Part shown: positions 1-8,822 of the stretch, piece after piece
Layout of the letters: each line of letters opens with the position of its first letter
How positions within the stretch are numbered: position 1 is the first letter of the stretch
Position numbers and translations under genes: made by a program
Assembly (NCBI GenBank): GCA_019421365.1
Contig: JAHZFJ010000020.1
Span: forward strand, 1-64,000
From: Lachnospiraceae bacterium
Lineage (GTDB): Bacteria; Bacillota; Clostridia; Lachnospirales; Lachnospiraceae
Length of the DNA stretch: 64,000 nucleotides
Direction: 5' to 3'
The notes under the pieces: model-generated
Told to the model about the DNA's origin: nothing
Seen by the model: the letters and a program-made list of their open reading frames with translations, nothing else
Databases searched by the model: none

Positions 1-1
1 A

Positions 2-1210
2 AAAGAATATGACAATATGAAAACTGATGAAGAAAAGTATGCTATGCATGGGAAATTAAAAGAAGCGAAGAAGATAGCTAATGACGCTTTCCTTGATATT
101 GTTCAAGTAATTGGTGGCTTCTATATTAGTAAGGACCTAGGAAAAGTATCAGCAACGTTCTTAAAGGAGTACGAGGCTAATGTAGCATTATGTATCGCAA
201 AAGAAAAACTACGTAAGTTAGAGAGCGAATTTGAAGCAATTAAGATGGAAAAAGAAGCGAAGAAAGCTTCTAAGTCAGAGATAGATGCAGCAATTGCTAA
301 GAATAAATCAAAAGTAGATGCAGCAAAACAAGAAGTTGAGACAAAACAAGAAATCTTCAATGCAGCGAAAAAAGAAATCGATGCAATGAAGAAAGAATAT
401 GCAGGTAATGCTGAGTTTGATAAATACGAAGCTTATCTTGATGAAGGTGTTGATTTGGCAAGATTAACAGAAGAAGAAATTCGTCGTCTACGTAAAGATC
501 TTCAATTAATCTTTCAAGATCCTTATTCATCTTTAAATCCTCGTATGTCAGTTGGTCAGATTATCGGTGAAGGTTTGAATGCCCATAAGGTATTTCATAA
601 GAACAAAGGCAAGATGCAAGATTATATCATGCAAGTTATGGAAGACTGTGGTCTCGCTCCTTACATGATTCACCGTTATCCTCATCAATTTTCAGGAGGA
701 CAAAGACAACGTATTGGTATTGCACGTTCCCTTGCTCTAAAACCAAAGTTTGTTGTATGCGACGAAGCGGTATCCGCACTTGATGTTTCCATTCAATCTC
801 AGATAATTAATCTATTGCTTGATTTGAAGGAAAAAGAAAACTTAACATACTTATTCATCTCCCATGATTTAAGTGTTATCAAGTATATCAGTGATCGTAT
901 CGGTGTTATGTACCTTGGTAATATGGTTGAGTTAGCTACAACGGAAGATCTGTTTAAAGCTCCAATGCATCCATATACAGAGGCTTTATTATCAGCAATT
1001 CCAACTACGGATGTTGATGATAAAAAGGAGGCAATCCTTATTGAAGGAGATATCCCTAGCCCAATAAAACCACCTTCAGGTTGTAAGTTCCATACTCGTT
1101 GTAAGTATTGTACTGATATCTGTACGAAAGTGGTACCTGAATTCGAAGAGATGACACCAGGCCATTTTGTTGCTTGTCATCATAAGAGAAATGTTGTAGA
1201 ATCTAAGTAG
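2..1210 (+). CDS. Oligopeptide/dipeptide ABC transporter ATP-binding protein (OppF/DppF type), 5' truncated by window edge
   Basis: ATPase subunit that would power peptide import at the inner face of the membrane. The frame is open to the window edge, and the Walker A motif is absent, so the N-terminus lies outside. Visible parts, numbered from the ATG at 17: a Lys/Glu/Ala-rich, coiled-coil-like segment (about 20-140), then LTEEEIRRLRKDLQLIFQDP (Q-loop, about 151-172), the signature SGGQRQR (about 227), the Walker B motif ending CDEA and the switch ISHD. The C-terminal OppF extension with a Cys cluster (CKFHTRCKYC) marks the peptide/nickel family. The coiled-coil part sits between where Walker A and the Q-loop should be, so it is an insert of over 100 residues that most OppF proteins lack. 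Family call firm; substrate not determinable. Confidence 0.9.
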   Translation, partial: KEYDNMKTDEEKYAMHGKLKEAKKIANDAFLDIVQVIGGFYISKDLGKVSATFLKEYEANVALCIAKEKLRKLESEFEAIKMEKEAKKASKSEIDAAIAKNKSKVDAAKQEVETKQEIFNAAKKEIDAMKKEYAGNAEFDKYEAYLDEGVDLARLTEEEIRRLRKDLQLIFQDPYSSLNPRMSVGQIIGEGLNAHKVFHKNKGKMQDYIMQVMEDCGLAPYMIHRYPHQFSGGQRQRIGIARSLALKPKFVVCDEAVSALDVSIQSQIINLLLDLKEKENLTYLFISHDLSVIKYISDRIGVMYLGNMVELATTEDLFKAPMHPYTEALLSAIPTTDVDDKKEAILIEGDIPSPIKPPSGCKFHTRCKYCTDICTKVVPEFEEMTPGHFVACHHKRNVVESK

Positions 1211-1257
1211 AATATAGAATATTTACTTATTTGCTTGGATTTTATGTGTAATAGAAA

Positions 1258-1292
1258 GACTGTTGCAAATTAATCCTGCAACAGTCTTTTTT
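1258..1292 (+). terminator. Intrinsic terminator of the peptide ABC gene
   Basis: A perfect 10-bp stem (GACTGTTGCA / TGCAACAGTC) with a 9-nt loop is followed directly by six T. It lies 48 nt after the OppF-type stop codon. Confidence 0.9.
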
Positions 1293-1310
1293 CATATTAA
1301 TGGAGGTATT

Positions 1311-1544
1311 ATGTTATTTAGTAGGAAAGCAACAAAAATTCTAGATCAACAAACAGAGCATTTTGAAAAACGTGAAAAAGAGAGAGAAAAGAGGGGAGAA
1401 ATCCCTGAAGAGAAAGAAAAAATACAATGGAAAGACCTCATAGCGATGTTTGTCGCAGGGATAATCACATTTGTTCCAGCAATACTATTAGTATGTGCGT
1501 TATTTGGTTTTGTAATTTGGCTTTTTTTTATGAGATTTATATAA
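1311..1544 (+). CDS. Small hypothetical membrane protein
   Basis: A 77-residue product starting at ATG 1311, preceded by GGAGG at 1302-1306. A longer reading from 1263 would begin inside the terminator hairpin and is rejected. The N-terminal half is very charged (KREKEREKRGE) and would be cytoplasmic. The C-terminal half from about residue 42 is hydrophobic (AMFVAGIITFVPAILLVCAL and onwards) and could form one long or two short membrane spans. No family is recognised. It lies behind a terminator, so it is probably transcribed from its own promoter or with the next two small genes. Confidence 0.6.
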   Translation: MLFSRKATKILDQQTEHFEKREKEREKRGEIPEEKEKIQWKDLIAMFVAGIITFVPAILLVCALFGFVIWLFFMRFI

Positions 1545-1627
1545 ATATAATAATTAAATTAGGTTCACAACCTAGTAGTAAGAAGGATTTTTAATAAATA
1601 TAATAGATATATTAAGGGGAGTAGAAA

Positions 1628-1840
1628 ATGAGATGTCCATCATGTGGAAGTGAAAACTGTCATATTATTGAGGAATCTGAAACAAAACAAAAAGGATATG
1701 GCGTATGCTCAGGTGTATGTGGCTATATAATATTAGGACCTATTGGTTTCTTATGTGGGTTATGTGGTATGGGAGAAGGAAAGACAACAAGAAGAGCTTT
1801 TTGGATTTGTCGAAATTGTGGAAGAAAGTTCCGAATCTAG
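1628..1840 (+). CDS. Zinc-ribbon-like small protein
   Basis: A 70-residue protein. The N-terminus carries CPSCGSENC and the C-terminus CRNCGRKF, giving two CxxC pairs that flank a Gly/Cys-rich hydrophobic middle (CSGVCGYIILGPIGFLCGLC). The paired CxxC knuckles fit a treble-clef or zinc-ribbon fold, and the middle could insert in the membrane as a hairpin. The start ATG has an AGGGGAGTAG ribosome site. Function unknown; similar small zinc-ribbon proteins are common in clostridia. It may be cotranscribed with the DUF2085-like gene 30 bp downstream. Confidence 0.65.
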   Translation: MRCPSCGSENCHIIEESETKQKGYGVCSGVCGYIILGPIGFLCGLCGMGEGKTTRRAFWICRNCGRKFRI

Positions 1841-1869
1841 TAACGGGGGAAATAAGAGGTTAATGAATT

Positions 1870-2337
1870 ATGGATACACAGGTGAAGCAAGAATATTATG
1901 ACTTAGATAATGAGACACATATAGCAACCGATGAAAAGAGGTGGCTTCGTATGATGAAAATTGGTGAAAAAACGGGATGTCATCAGCGATACGATAGAAG
2001 TTTTTTCTTTCATGGGAAGCAATTTCCTGTGTGTGCTAGATGTACAGGTGTGTTGGTTGCATACTTCATATCTATACTACATTATATTGTTGTTTGTTGT
2101 AAGAAACATTCCTTTCGTTATCCAAGTAGATCAGGTAAGCAATCTCATGAGATTGCCTTAATTGGTTGTCTAACAATGCTTATAGATTGGACCATACAAG
2201 CATTACATGTAAAAGAATCTACTAATAAGAGAAGATTTATTACGGGTTTTCTTGGTGGTTTAGGATTAATGCATTTCTATATTACAACCTATTATAAGGT
2301 CGGAAGTTTTATATGTAAGAAGATTAATAATAATTAA
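1870..2337 (+). CDS. DUF2085 family membrane protein
   Basis: A 155-residue protein. The segment GCHQRYDRSFFFHGKQFPVC followed by ARCTG (about residues 37-61) is the hallmark of DUF2085 proteins, which carry a conserved CHq...RSFf..g..fPvCaRCTGi pattern followed by membrane spans. Hydrophobic spans follow at about 62-77, 98-112 and 121-137. The conserved Cys residues suggest metal binding or redox use, but no function is established for the family. Family recognition rests on the motif from memory and was not searched. Confidence 0.75.
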   Translation: MDTQVKQEYYDLDNETHIATDEKRWLRMMKIGEKTGCHQRYDRSFFFHGKQFPVCARCTGVLVAYFISILHYIVVCCKKHSFRYPSRSGKQSHEIALIGCLTMLIDWTIQALHVKESTNKRRFITGFLGGLGLMHFYITTYYKVGSFICKKINNN

Positions 2338-2381
2338 AGATTAAACAAAGTTATAAATAAACATATAAGCAATACTAAAAG

Positions 2382-2418
2382 AAAAGTACAAGATCCATAA
2401 TGGAGCTTGTACTTTTTT
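2382..2418. terminator. Bidirectional terminator between the DUF2085 gene and upp
   Basis: AAAAGTACAAG pairs with CTTGTACTTTT, and an inner TCCA/TGGA pair extends the stem. T-runs on both sides let it serve the plus-strand gene ending at 2337 and upp ending at 2427 on the minus strand. Confidence 0.85.
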
Positions 2419-2426
2419 AATGCAAA

Positions 2427-3056
2427 TTATTTTGTACCGTAGATACGGTCACCAGCATCACCTAAACCTGGAAGGATATAGCCTTGTTCATTTAATCTTT
2501 CATCAAGAGCACCTACAAAAATATCTACATCTGGGTGTGCTTCTTGTAAGTGTTTTACACCTTCAGGAGCTGCGATTAAGCATAAGAAGTGAATCTTTGT
2601 AATACCTCTTGCTTTTAATTGTTTAATAGCAGAGATGGCAGAACCACCTGTTGCTAGCATAGGATCTACAACGAAGATTTCACGATCAGCAGCATCTGTA
2701 GGTAATTTGCAGAAATATTCAACAGGTTCTAATGTTTCTTCATCACGATAAAGACCGATATGTCCCACTTTAGCATTTGGAATAAGGTTAAGAATACCAT
2801 CAGCCATATGAAGACCCGCACGTAAGATAGGAACGATACATAATTTCTTACCAGCGATTTCTTTTACAGTTGTCTTAACTAATGGAGTTTCAATTTCAAG
2901 ATCTGCTAATGCAAGGTCTCTTGTAGCCTCATAGCAGATAAGCATTGCAACTTCAGAAACTAAATCACGGAACTCTTTCGTTGAAGTTGTTTTAACTCTC
3001 ATAATTCCAATTTTGTGTTGAATCAATGGATGATCCATAACGATAACTTTAGACAT
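2427..3056 (-). CDS. upp: Uracil phosphoribosyltransferase
   Basis: Converts uracil and PRPP to UMP in pyrimidine salvage; soluble. The 209-residue length is standard. The PRPP-binding loop reads VVDPMLATGGSAISAI (about residues 128-143), and the uracil-binding C-terminus ends GLGDAGDRIYGTK, as in the family. PILRAGLHM (about 76-84) is also conserved. A strong GGAGG ribosome site precedes the ATG. A possible promoter (TATAAT on the minus strand at 3091-3096 with a weak -35 at 3114-3119) lies just upstream. The gene is monocistronic, with a hairpin terminator beyond its stop. Confidence 0.97.
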   Translation of the reverse strand: MSKVIVMDHPLIQHKIGIMRVKTTSTKEFRDLVSEVAMLICYEATRDLALADLEIETPLVKTTVKEIAGKKLCIVPILRAGLHMADGILNLIPNAKVGHIGLYRDEETLEPVEYFCKLPTDAADREIFVVDPMLATGGSAISAIKQLKARGITKIHFLCLIAAPEGVKHLQEAHPDVDIFVGALDERLNEQGYILPGLGDAGDRIYGTK

Positions 3057-3515
3057 TTTATACCTCCAATAAATGTGTTAATCATACACGATTATATTAT
3101 TAAACCTACGGTCTATTAATTATAACACTCTTGAACTAGATATTAAAGGTGTTTTTAAATTAATGCAAAGAAATTTATATTAGAAGTTGTAGAAAGAGAA
3201 ATAACAAGTAACATATATGGGAAAATACTAATATATAATAAAAATATTGCTGCATAATGCAATAAATTGCCAAAATTAAAATGCAATAATGAAAAAGTAC
3301 TGGTAATATAAACAAAAGATATAATTATAACTAAAATATAATGTATAAAATTTACAAAAATAGCAATTACAGACAATAGGATAACAATATTTGAAAAGCT
3401 TTAATGGATATAATTCGCTATAGTAAAAGTACTAGAAGGTATTTAATGGATTTATACTTTTTAGGAGCTTTTGATCTTAGAGAAGATGTATTATTAAAGA
3501 AAAGGAGTGGGTAAG
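3057..3515. other. Intergenic region, no convincing gene
   Basis: About 460 bp of very AT-rich sequence between divergent upp and the xylanase gene. It must hold the promoters of both. An open frame at 3155-3376 on the minus strand has low-complexity hydrophobic content and no ribosome site. Nothing else is recognised. Confidence 0.6.
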
Positions 3516-6500
3516 ATGAGTAAAAGGTATTGCTATGTAAAAAGGGGAATATCCCTACTAATGGCAGCAACATTGGTATTTACTAGTTTTGTTAATGTGA
3601 AGCCAATAAGGATTCAAGCAACTGAGGCGAACATACTAGAAGAGGAAATTGAGGAATCAGAAGTCATTGATAGTGAGGTAACAGAAAAGGTATCCATCTT
3701 AGAAAATTTTGATGAATCAGTAGATACTAATTCACTAAAAGGTAAACTGATGGGGAATCCAACGTTTGAAATTACAGTTGATGGATTTAACGGATCGAAC
3801 GCACTAAAAGTAACAAAACGTACAGAGAATTATTTTGGTTATTCTTATGATTTGGCAAAGTTTGCAGGGAATACGATTTCTCTTAGTGCAATGGTTTCTA
3901 CATATGAAGCATCAGTTGAGGATATCAATGCTTTCAGTGCAACTTTGAAGACTACGAATGCGGGACAAGATGATTATAAACAAGTTGCAACAGTTGATGT
4001 AGTAGGAGCTGACTTTACAACATTATCTGGATTATATGATATTCCTGCAGGGTGTGAAAGCTATACCTTATATTTTGAGACTACAAAGGAGGTTAGCTAT
4101 ATTATCGATGATATTGCAATAGTAGTAGAAGGAGATTACGTAAATCCTGATGACGGTAATTCAGAAGGTTATGTTGATACTTCAAACTACGAAGTATTAA
4201 AAGAGCTATATCAAGATAAATTTAAAATGGGTGTAGCATGTGAAGCAGTTAGTCATTGGGGAGGATTGAATCCGTTAAGTGAAATTGGTAATCCCAATAA
4301 GGAGGAATTGATTAAGAGACAATTTGATAGTATAACTTTTGGAAATGAATTAAAGCCTGATAATAATATGGGCTATAATAATGAAAAGGCTACTGACACG
4401 AATTTACCTTTTGTAATTGATACCTCTGCAAAAGAAATGTTAGACTGGGCAAAAGAAAATAATGTCCTTGTTAGGGGACATGTTTTAGTATGGCACAGCC
4501 AATGTCCAGATGCGATATTCTGTAAAGATTATACGCCAGTCTATTCAGATGATAAAAATTCTGTATTAGATGAAAACTATTTAGTTAGTCGTGATATTAT
4601 GTTGCAACGTTTGCAAAGCTATATATACAATGTAATTGAGTATATGTATGAAAATGGATATGCGGAAACCATTTTTGCTTGGGATGTAGTGAATGAGGCA
4701 ATTGAAGTTGGTACGAATGAGTATAATATGCGAGATAGTTATTGGTATAAAACAATAGGTCCAGATTTTATGTATAATACATTTAAGTATACGAAAGATG
4801 CAGTAGTTAAATATTCTAGTGAGTATGCTACATTATATGGAATTGATTCTAATAATGCGGAAGCTTTAGAAAAGATTCAACCTAAACTGTTTTATAATGA
4901 CTATAATGAGTATCAACCAGACAAAAGGGACGCAATTATAGAATCTCTTCAAAGAAAGTTTGATGGACATAGTATTATTGGAGATGGTTTGATTGATGGT
5001 ATCGGGATGCAAGGTCATTTAAGTGATAATACTGACATTAATCTATTTTGTGAAGCTCTTCGTAAGTTTGATGAGGTAGTAGATGAGGTACATATTACTG
5101 AATTAGATGTAAACCAAACATCTACAGGTGTTAATGCTGATTATTATCAGGCAGTATTTTATAAAAATTTATTTAATGGATTGATTAATGAAGTTGATAA
5201 AGGTGCTAATTTGACGAGTGTTACCATCTGGGGATTAACGGATGATAACTCATGGAAAAAAGAGTCTTTACCGTTGCTATTCAATGCTGATTTATCTAAG
5301 AAGTTAGCTTTTGATGCTATTGTCTATGCAAAAACAGGTGAAGAATTACCTGAACCTGCTTATGTTGAAGCTGATTATACTGATATGTATGCAACTTTTG
5401 ATGGTGTTGATACCACAGTAGAATCAGAAGGATTTACACCACGTGGATCAAGTTCCTTGACTATACAAAAGGAAGTTGTATTTAATGGAGAGGCAGCATT
5501 ATTAGTTAGTGATAGAGCAGATGATTGGAATGGTGCTTCCTTTGATGTATCTAGATTTGTTGGTCAAACTATTTCGGTAAGTGCTTGGGTTAAGAGTGCA
5601 GCTGATACTGTTAAAGTATCTGCTGATATTGATGGGACATGGCCAAATATAGCTAGTGTAAATACTTCGAATGGAGAATGGACACAGATAACGGGTACAT
5701 ATAAAGTGCCGTCTAATTTAAATGCGTTAAAACTATATTTTGAAACCGACGACACGAATGATATCTATATAGATAATGTTCGAGTTAAATTGGTTGGTAT
5801 GGAAGAAGGGTTTGAAGAAGAGGAGAGTATCGCTAGTGCAAGAGGTGTTGGTCATATGCCAGTCGTATCTGTAGTTGATACTGTATTTCGTGGTACTGAT
5901 GGGCATTCATTCTTAGTTACTAGAGATGCACAAGATGCAACTATGAAATTTGACATAAATCGATACATCGGTAATGTAGTTAATGTAAAGGCATATGTAA
6001 AAACCACAGATAGTAAAATTAGATTAGGTTTAGATGGTGATAATCCGATACAGATTGCTGAAGTTGATACTGTACCCGGAGAATGGACAGAAATTTCTGG
6101 AACGTATCAAATAGGAAATAATGTTTCCTCGGCTAATATGTATATTGAGACAGATGGAACAGCTGATTTTTATGTTGATGATATTTTTGTTGAAATTGGT
6201 GAACTTGTGAATGACGTAGAGAACGAAGATATTCTATTCACAACTCGTTGGGGAGGTGCCGGTACAATCACTAGAGTCGAAGATGGTGCTAATAATCATG
6301 CTGCTGTATTGACGAATCGTACGGAAAACTATTATGGTGCTGCATTTGATGTATCAGCTTATATTGGAATGGAAGTTGAGATATCTCTTGATGTAAAAAC
6401 AGAGGACAAAACAATCAAATTAACTGCTGATATCGACGGATGGCCAAATTATGCAAATGCAACGGCTGTATCAGGTGAATATACAACGATAAGAACGGCT

Positions 6501-7727
6501 GTTAGATTACCAAAAAACGTAACAGGCTTGAAATTGTATGTTGAAACAGATGGTACTTCGGATATTTATGTTGATAATTTGAGAATTAAGAGAATTCCGA
6601 TGGGAACAGAACACAAAGTAACATTCGATGTAAATGGAAAAGGTATCGCTCCTTTTAGTCAAGTTATTGCGGAAGGAAACTTGGTATCTATGCCTGAAGA
6701 GATGACTGCAGAAGGGTACTCATTTGGAGGTTGGTATAGAGAAGCATCTTGTGTGAACGTCTGGAATTTCATGAATGATAGAGTCAGTGGAGAGACTATT
6801 CTCTATGCAAAATGGATAGCCACTGAAACTGGGGGTAATCCGGGTACTGGAGGAAACACGGATCATTCACATAATACAGAAAATCCAAGTACACCTACAC
6901 CAGATACAACAGCTCCAAAAGTTATCGTAACTAAGGATTCCTATAGAATCATTTATGATTCTTCCAAGATAAACAGTGTTTACGCAACTGTATCAGAGTT
7001 AAAATCAAATCTTTCGAAAAAACTGGATGTAATATATGAATTTGTAGATACGAATGAGAAAGTTCAATATGCATGGAATTTCAAAGTTAAAAATTTTAAT
7101 AAAGGTATGAAAGATGCAAAAGTTGATTTAGGTATTGCCATTAATTCAAGTGTGTCCTACGGATATAATAATGGACTAAGTCTTAACTTTAACCAGGTAG
7201 GAAAGCTCCCTATGGAGGCATCTGTTAAAGTAGATGTAAGTAATAATTTCAAAGTTGGTGATAAAGTATACTTATATATCTATAATGCAGAAACAAAGAA
7301 ACTCCAATGTGTACCAAATAGTAAATACATTGTTGATGAGGATGGCTATGTTATTTTGAATATTATAACTGGCGCGGATTATGTACTATTACCAAAAGTT
7401 GCAGCAAAATCTGAAAAGACTACAGTTCTTAGTCAAGTATCTGTAACAAAGAAAATTACTCTTACTAAGAAAACAAAGAAAAATATCGCTATTAGATTAC
7501 CTGATACTCTAATGAAAGTTGATTCTCTTAAGAAATTCGATAAGGACATTAACAAAGCGGTGTATGGTATAATTATTACATATAAATCAAGTGATAAGTC
7601 TGTAGCTACGGTAGATAAAACTGGTAAAGTTATTGGTAAGAAAAAAGGAAATTCTATTATTACAGTAACTATTAAAACAAGTAACAATACTTCTAAAACA
7701 TATAAAGTAGTAATCCAAGTTAAATAA
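3516..7727 (+). CDS. Secreted multidomain endo-1,4-beta-xylanase, GH10 with several carbohydrate-binding modules
   Basis: Cleaves xylan outside the cell. The ATG at 3516 is chosen because AAAGGAG lies about 9 nt upstream; a GTG at 3507 abuts that site. Order over 1403 residues: signal peptide (1 to about 34); N-terminal CBM4/9/22-like module (about 60-205); GH10 catalytic domain (about 222-605) with acid/base Glu394 in VVNEAI, nucleophile Glu529 in ITELDVN, and HVLVWHSQ; three related CBM-like repeats (about 627-759, 765-895, 904-1028), each ending like FETD...IYIDNVRVK; a Listeria-Bacteroides (InlB B-type) repeat (about 1032-1100) with FGGWYRE; a Thr/Pro/Gly linker; an unassigned beta-rich domain (about 1137-1290); and a C-terminal Ig-like (BIG2-type) domain. 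No LPXTG or S-layer-homology motif was seen, so it is probably released or held by its terminal modules. Confidence 0.95.
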   Translation: MSKRYCYVKRGISLLMAATLVFTSFVNVKPIRIQATEANILEEEIEESEVIDSEVTEKVSILENFDESVDTNSLKGKLMGNPTFEITVDGFNGSNALKVTKRTENYFGYSYDLAKFAGNTISLSAMVSTYEASVEDINAFSATLKTTNAGQDDYKQVATVDVVGADFTTLSGLYDIPAGCESYTLYFETTKEVSYIIDDIAIVVEGDYVNPDDGNSEGYVDTSNYEVLKELYQDKFKMGVACEAVSHWGGLNPLSEIGNPNKEELIKRQFDSITFGNELKPDNNMGYNNEKATDTNLPFVIDTSAKEMLDWAKENNVLVRGHVLVWHSQCPDAIFCKDYTPVYSDDKNSVLDENYLVSRDIMLQRLQSYIYNVIEYMYENGYAETIFAWDVVNEAIEVGTNEYNMRDSYWYKTIGPDFMYNTFKYTKDAVVKYSSEYATLYGIDSNNAEALEKIQPKLFYNDYNEYQPDKRDAIIESLQRKFDGHSIIGDGLIDGIGMQGHLSDNTDINLFCEALRKFDEVVDEVHITELDVNQTSTGVNADYYQAVFYKNLFNGLINEVDKGANLTSVTIWGLTDDNSWKKESLPLLFNADLSKKLAFDAIVYAKTGEELPEPAYVEADYTDMYATFDGVDTTVESEGFTPRGSSSLTIQKEVVFNGEAALLVSDRADDWNGASFDVSRFVGQTISVSAWVKSAADTVKVSADIDGTWPNIASVNTSNGEWTQITGTYKVPSNLNALKLYFETDDTNDIYIDNVRVKLVGMEEGFEEEESIASARGVGHMPVVSVVDTVFRGTDGHSFLVTRDAQDATMKFDINRYIGNVVNVKAYVKTTDSKIRLGLDGDNPIQIAEVDTVPGEWTEISGTYQIGNNVSSANMYIETDGTADFYVDDIFVEIGELVNDVENEDILFTTRWGGAGTITRVEDGANNHAAVLTNRTENYYGAAFDVSAYIGMEVEISLDVKTEDKTIKLTADIDGWPNYANATAVSGEYTTIRTAVRLPKNVTGLKLYVETDGTSDIYVDNLRIKRIPMGTEHKVTFDVNGKGIAPFSQVIAEGNLVSMPEEMTAEGYSFGGWYREASCVNVWNFMNDRVSGETILYAKWIATETGGNPGTGGNTDHSHNTENPSTPTPDTTAPKVIVTKDSYRIIYDSSKINSVYATVSELKSNLSKKLDVIYEFVDTNEKVQYAWNFKVKNFNKGMKDAKVDLGIAINSSVSYGYNNGLSLNFNQVGKLPMEASVKVDVSNNFKVGDKVYLYIYNAETKKLQCVPNSKYIVDEDGYVILNIITGADYVLLPKVAAKSEKTTVLSQVSVTKKITLTKKTKKNIAIRLPDTLMKVDSLKKFDKDINKAVYGIIITYKSSDKSVATVDKTGKVIGKKKGNSIITVTIKTSNNTSKTYKVVIQVK

Positions 7728-7744
7728 TTATATTAATCGATATT

Positions 7745-7771
7745 AAAAGGCTGTCATTTGACAGCCTTTTT
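7745..7771 (+). terminator. Terminator of the xylanase gene
   Basis: AAAAGGCTGTC, loop ATTT, GACAGCCTTTTT: an 11-bp perfect stem ending in a T-run, 18 nt after the stop. Confidence 0.9.
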
Positions 7772-8280
7772 GTGAAATTTAAACTCTAACAACAATAAAA
7801 GCTGGCGTGTTATGCCAGCTTCTATTGTTTAATTTATAAAAAGAGGAGTCCAGATAGAAAGGGGAAGAAAAACTATCTGGGTTTATGAAAAAACATTTTA
7901 ATATATCAAAGAAATCATATAAATATAACTGATTTCCTTTTGATAAGTTTATTATAGCCGACATATATGATTATAGTGTGGATGAAATATGAACGTTTCG
8001 TTAATAATCGAAAAACAAAAGAATGCAGATTTAACAAAACTTACAATTAATGATTTCTATTAGTCAGGAGATACTATATTTTATAAAAAGTAATTTTTAT
8101 AGTGTAAAAAATAGACTTTTGGTAATTGGTTCATATAATAGAATAGAGAATGAGGGTTACTAAGTAAAATAAAATCGTAATTAAATTATTTGGGAGAAAA
8201 GGAATGAAACTTGACGAAATAAGGTAAATCGGCTAGAATTTTATTATAAGATTTGCTAATAAGTAATAGGTGGTGAAGAT
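7772..8280. other. Intergenic region with two inverted repeats
   Basis: About 500 bp without a supported gene. It holds a hairpin AAGCTGGC/GCCAGCTT (7799-7821), extended by AACAATA/TATTGTT, which could terminate minus-strand transcription. A second inverted repeat, CCAGATAG/CTATCTGG, lies at 7850-7857 and 7873-7880. The rest is AT-rich and unassigned. Confidence 0.5.
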
Positions 8281-8748
8281 ATGGTGAATGTTTTTAAAAA
8301 ACTAATTCGTAAAGAATTTGGTAATAAAAAATATGAACAGTATGTTGGTAGTTACCATAAAAAGATGCTGGAAAAGAATTTTGATTATCGTAATCTTCGG
8401 AATGAAGAGATATATAATGATATATATAACAACTTAAAAGATAAGGATTTAGAATCCTTAAAGAAGATGTTTGATAGATTGACAGAATCTATGCTTATGG
8501 TGGTGAAGATTAGTAGGACATATTTTACGACATTAATCGTCTTTTTGGCTGGAGCATTTTTCTTAATAACCAGAGATTTAGTCCCTTGGGTTACAATGGT
8601 AAGTATTATATTGATGAGTTGCTGTTTTTTGTATAAGACATATGAATATGTCGCAAATAAATTCTGCTATATAGATGCGAGAATTATAATAGTATATAAA
8701 TCAGTACTTGATCAATTGCTAAAAGGAAATCGTAGAAAGGTATTATAA
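8281..8748 (+). CDS. Hypothetical protein with two membrane segments
   Basis: A 155-residue protein with a charged N-terminal half (about 1-78, rich in Lys, Asn and Asp) followed by two hydrophobic segments (about 83-97 and 101-118) and a basic C-terminus. A GGTGGTGAAG ribosome site lies just before the ATG. No family is recognised. It stands alone between the xylanase and a convergent HAD gene and is followed by a long terminator hairpin, so it is likely monocistronic. Confidence 0.6.
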   Translation: MVNVFKKLIRKEFGNKKYEQYVGSYHKKMLEKNFDYRNLRNEEIYNDIYNNLKDKDLESLKKMFDRLTESMLMVVKISRTYFTTLIVFLAGAFFLITRDLVPWVTMVSIILMSCCFLYKTYEYVANKFCYIDARIIIVYKSVLDQLLKGNRRKVL

Positions 8749-8751
8749 CTA

Positions 8752-8815
8752 ATATGTATACAAGAAAGGCTTTTGCAAATAAAATGATTGCAGAAGCCTT
8801 TCTTATAATACATAT
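8752..8815. terminator. Long bidirectional terminator hairpin
   Basis: AAGAAAGGCTTTTGCAA pairs almost perfectly with TTGCAGAAGCCTTTCTT, and ATATGTAT/ATACATAT extends the base. It separates two convergent genes ending at 8748 (+) and 8823 (-). Confidence 0.85.
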
Positions 8816-8822
8816 TAGGTTT

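Noticed and set aside
3155..3376. 73-codon open frame on the minus strand between upp and the xylanase gene
   Set aside because: Low-complexity hydrophobic text from AT-rich DNA, no ribosome site at its start, and no recognisable family.
7779..7964. 61-codon minus-strand open frame after the xylanase gene
   Set aside because: No ribosome site, and it runs through two inverted repeats.
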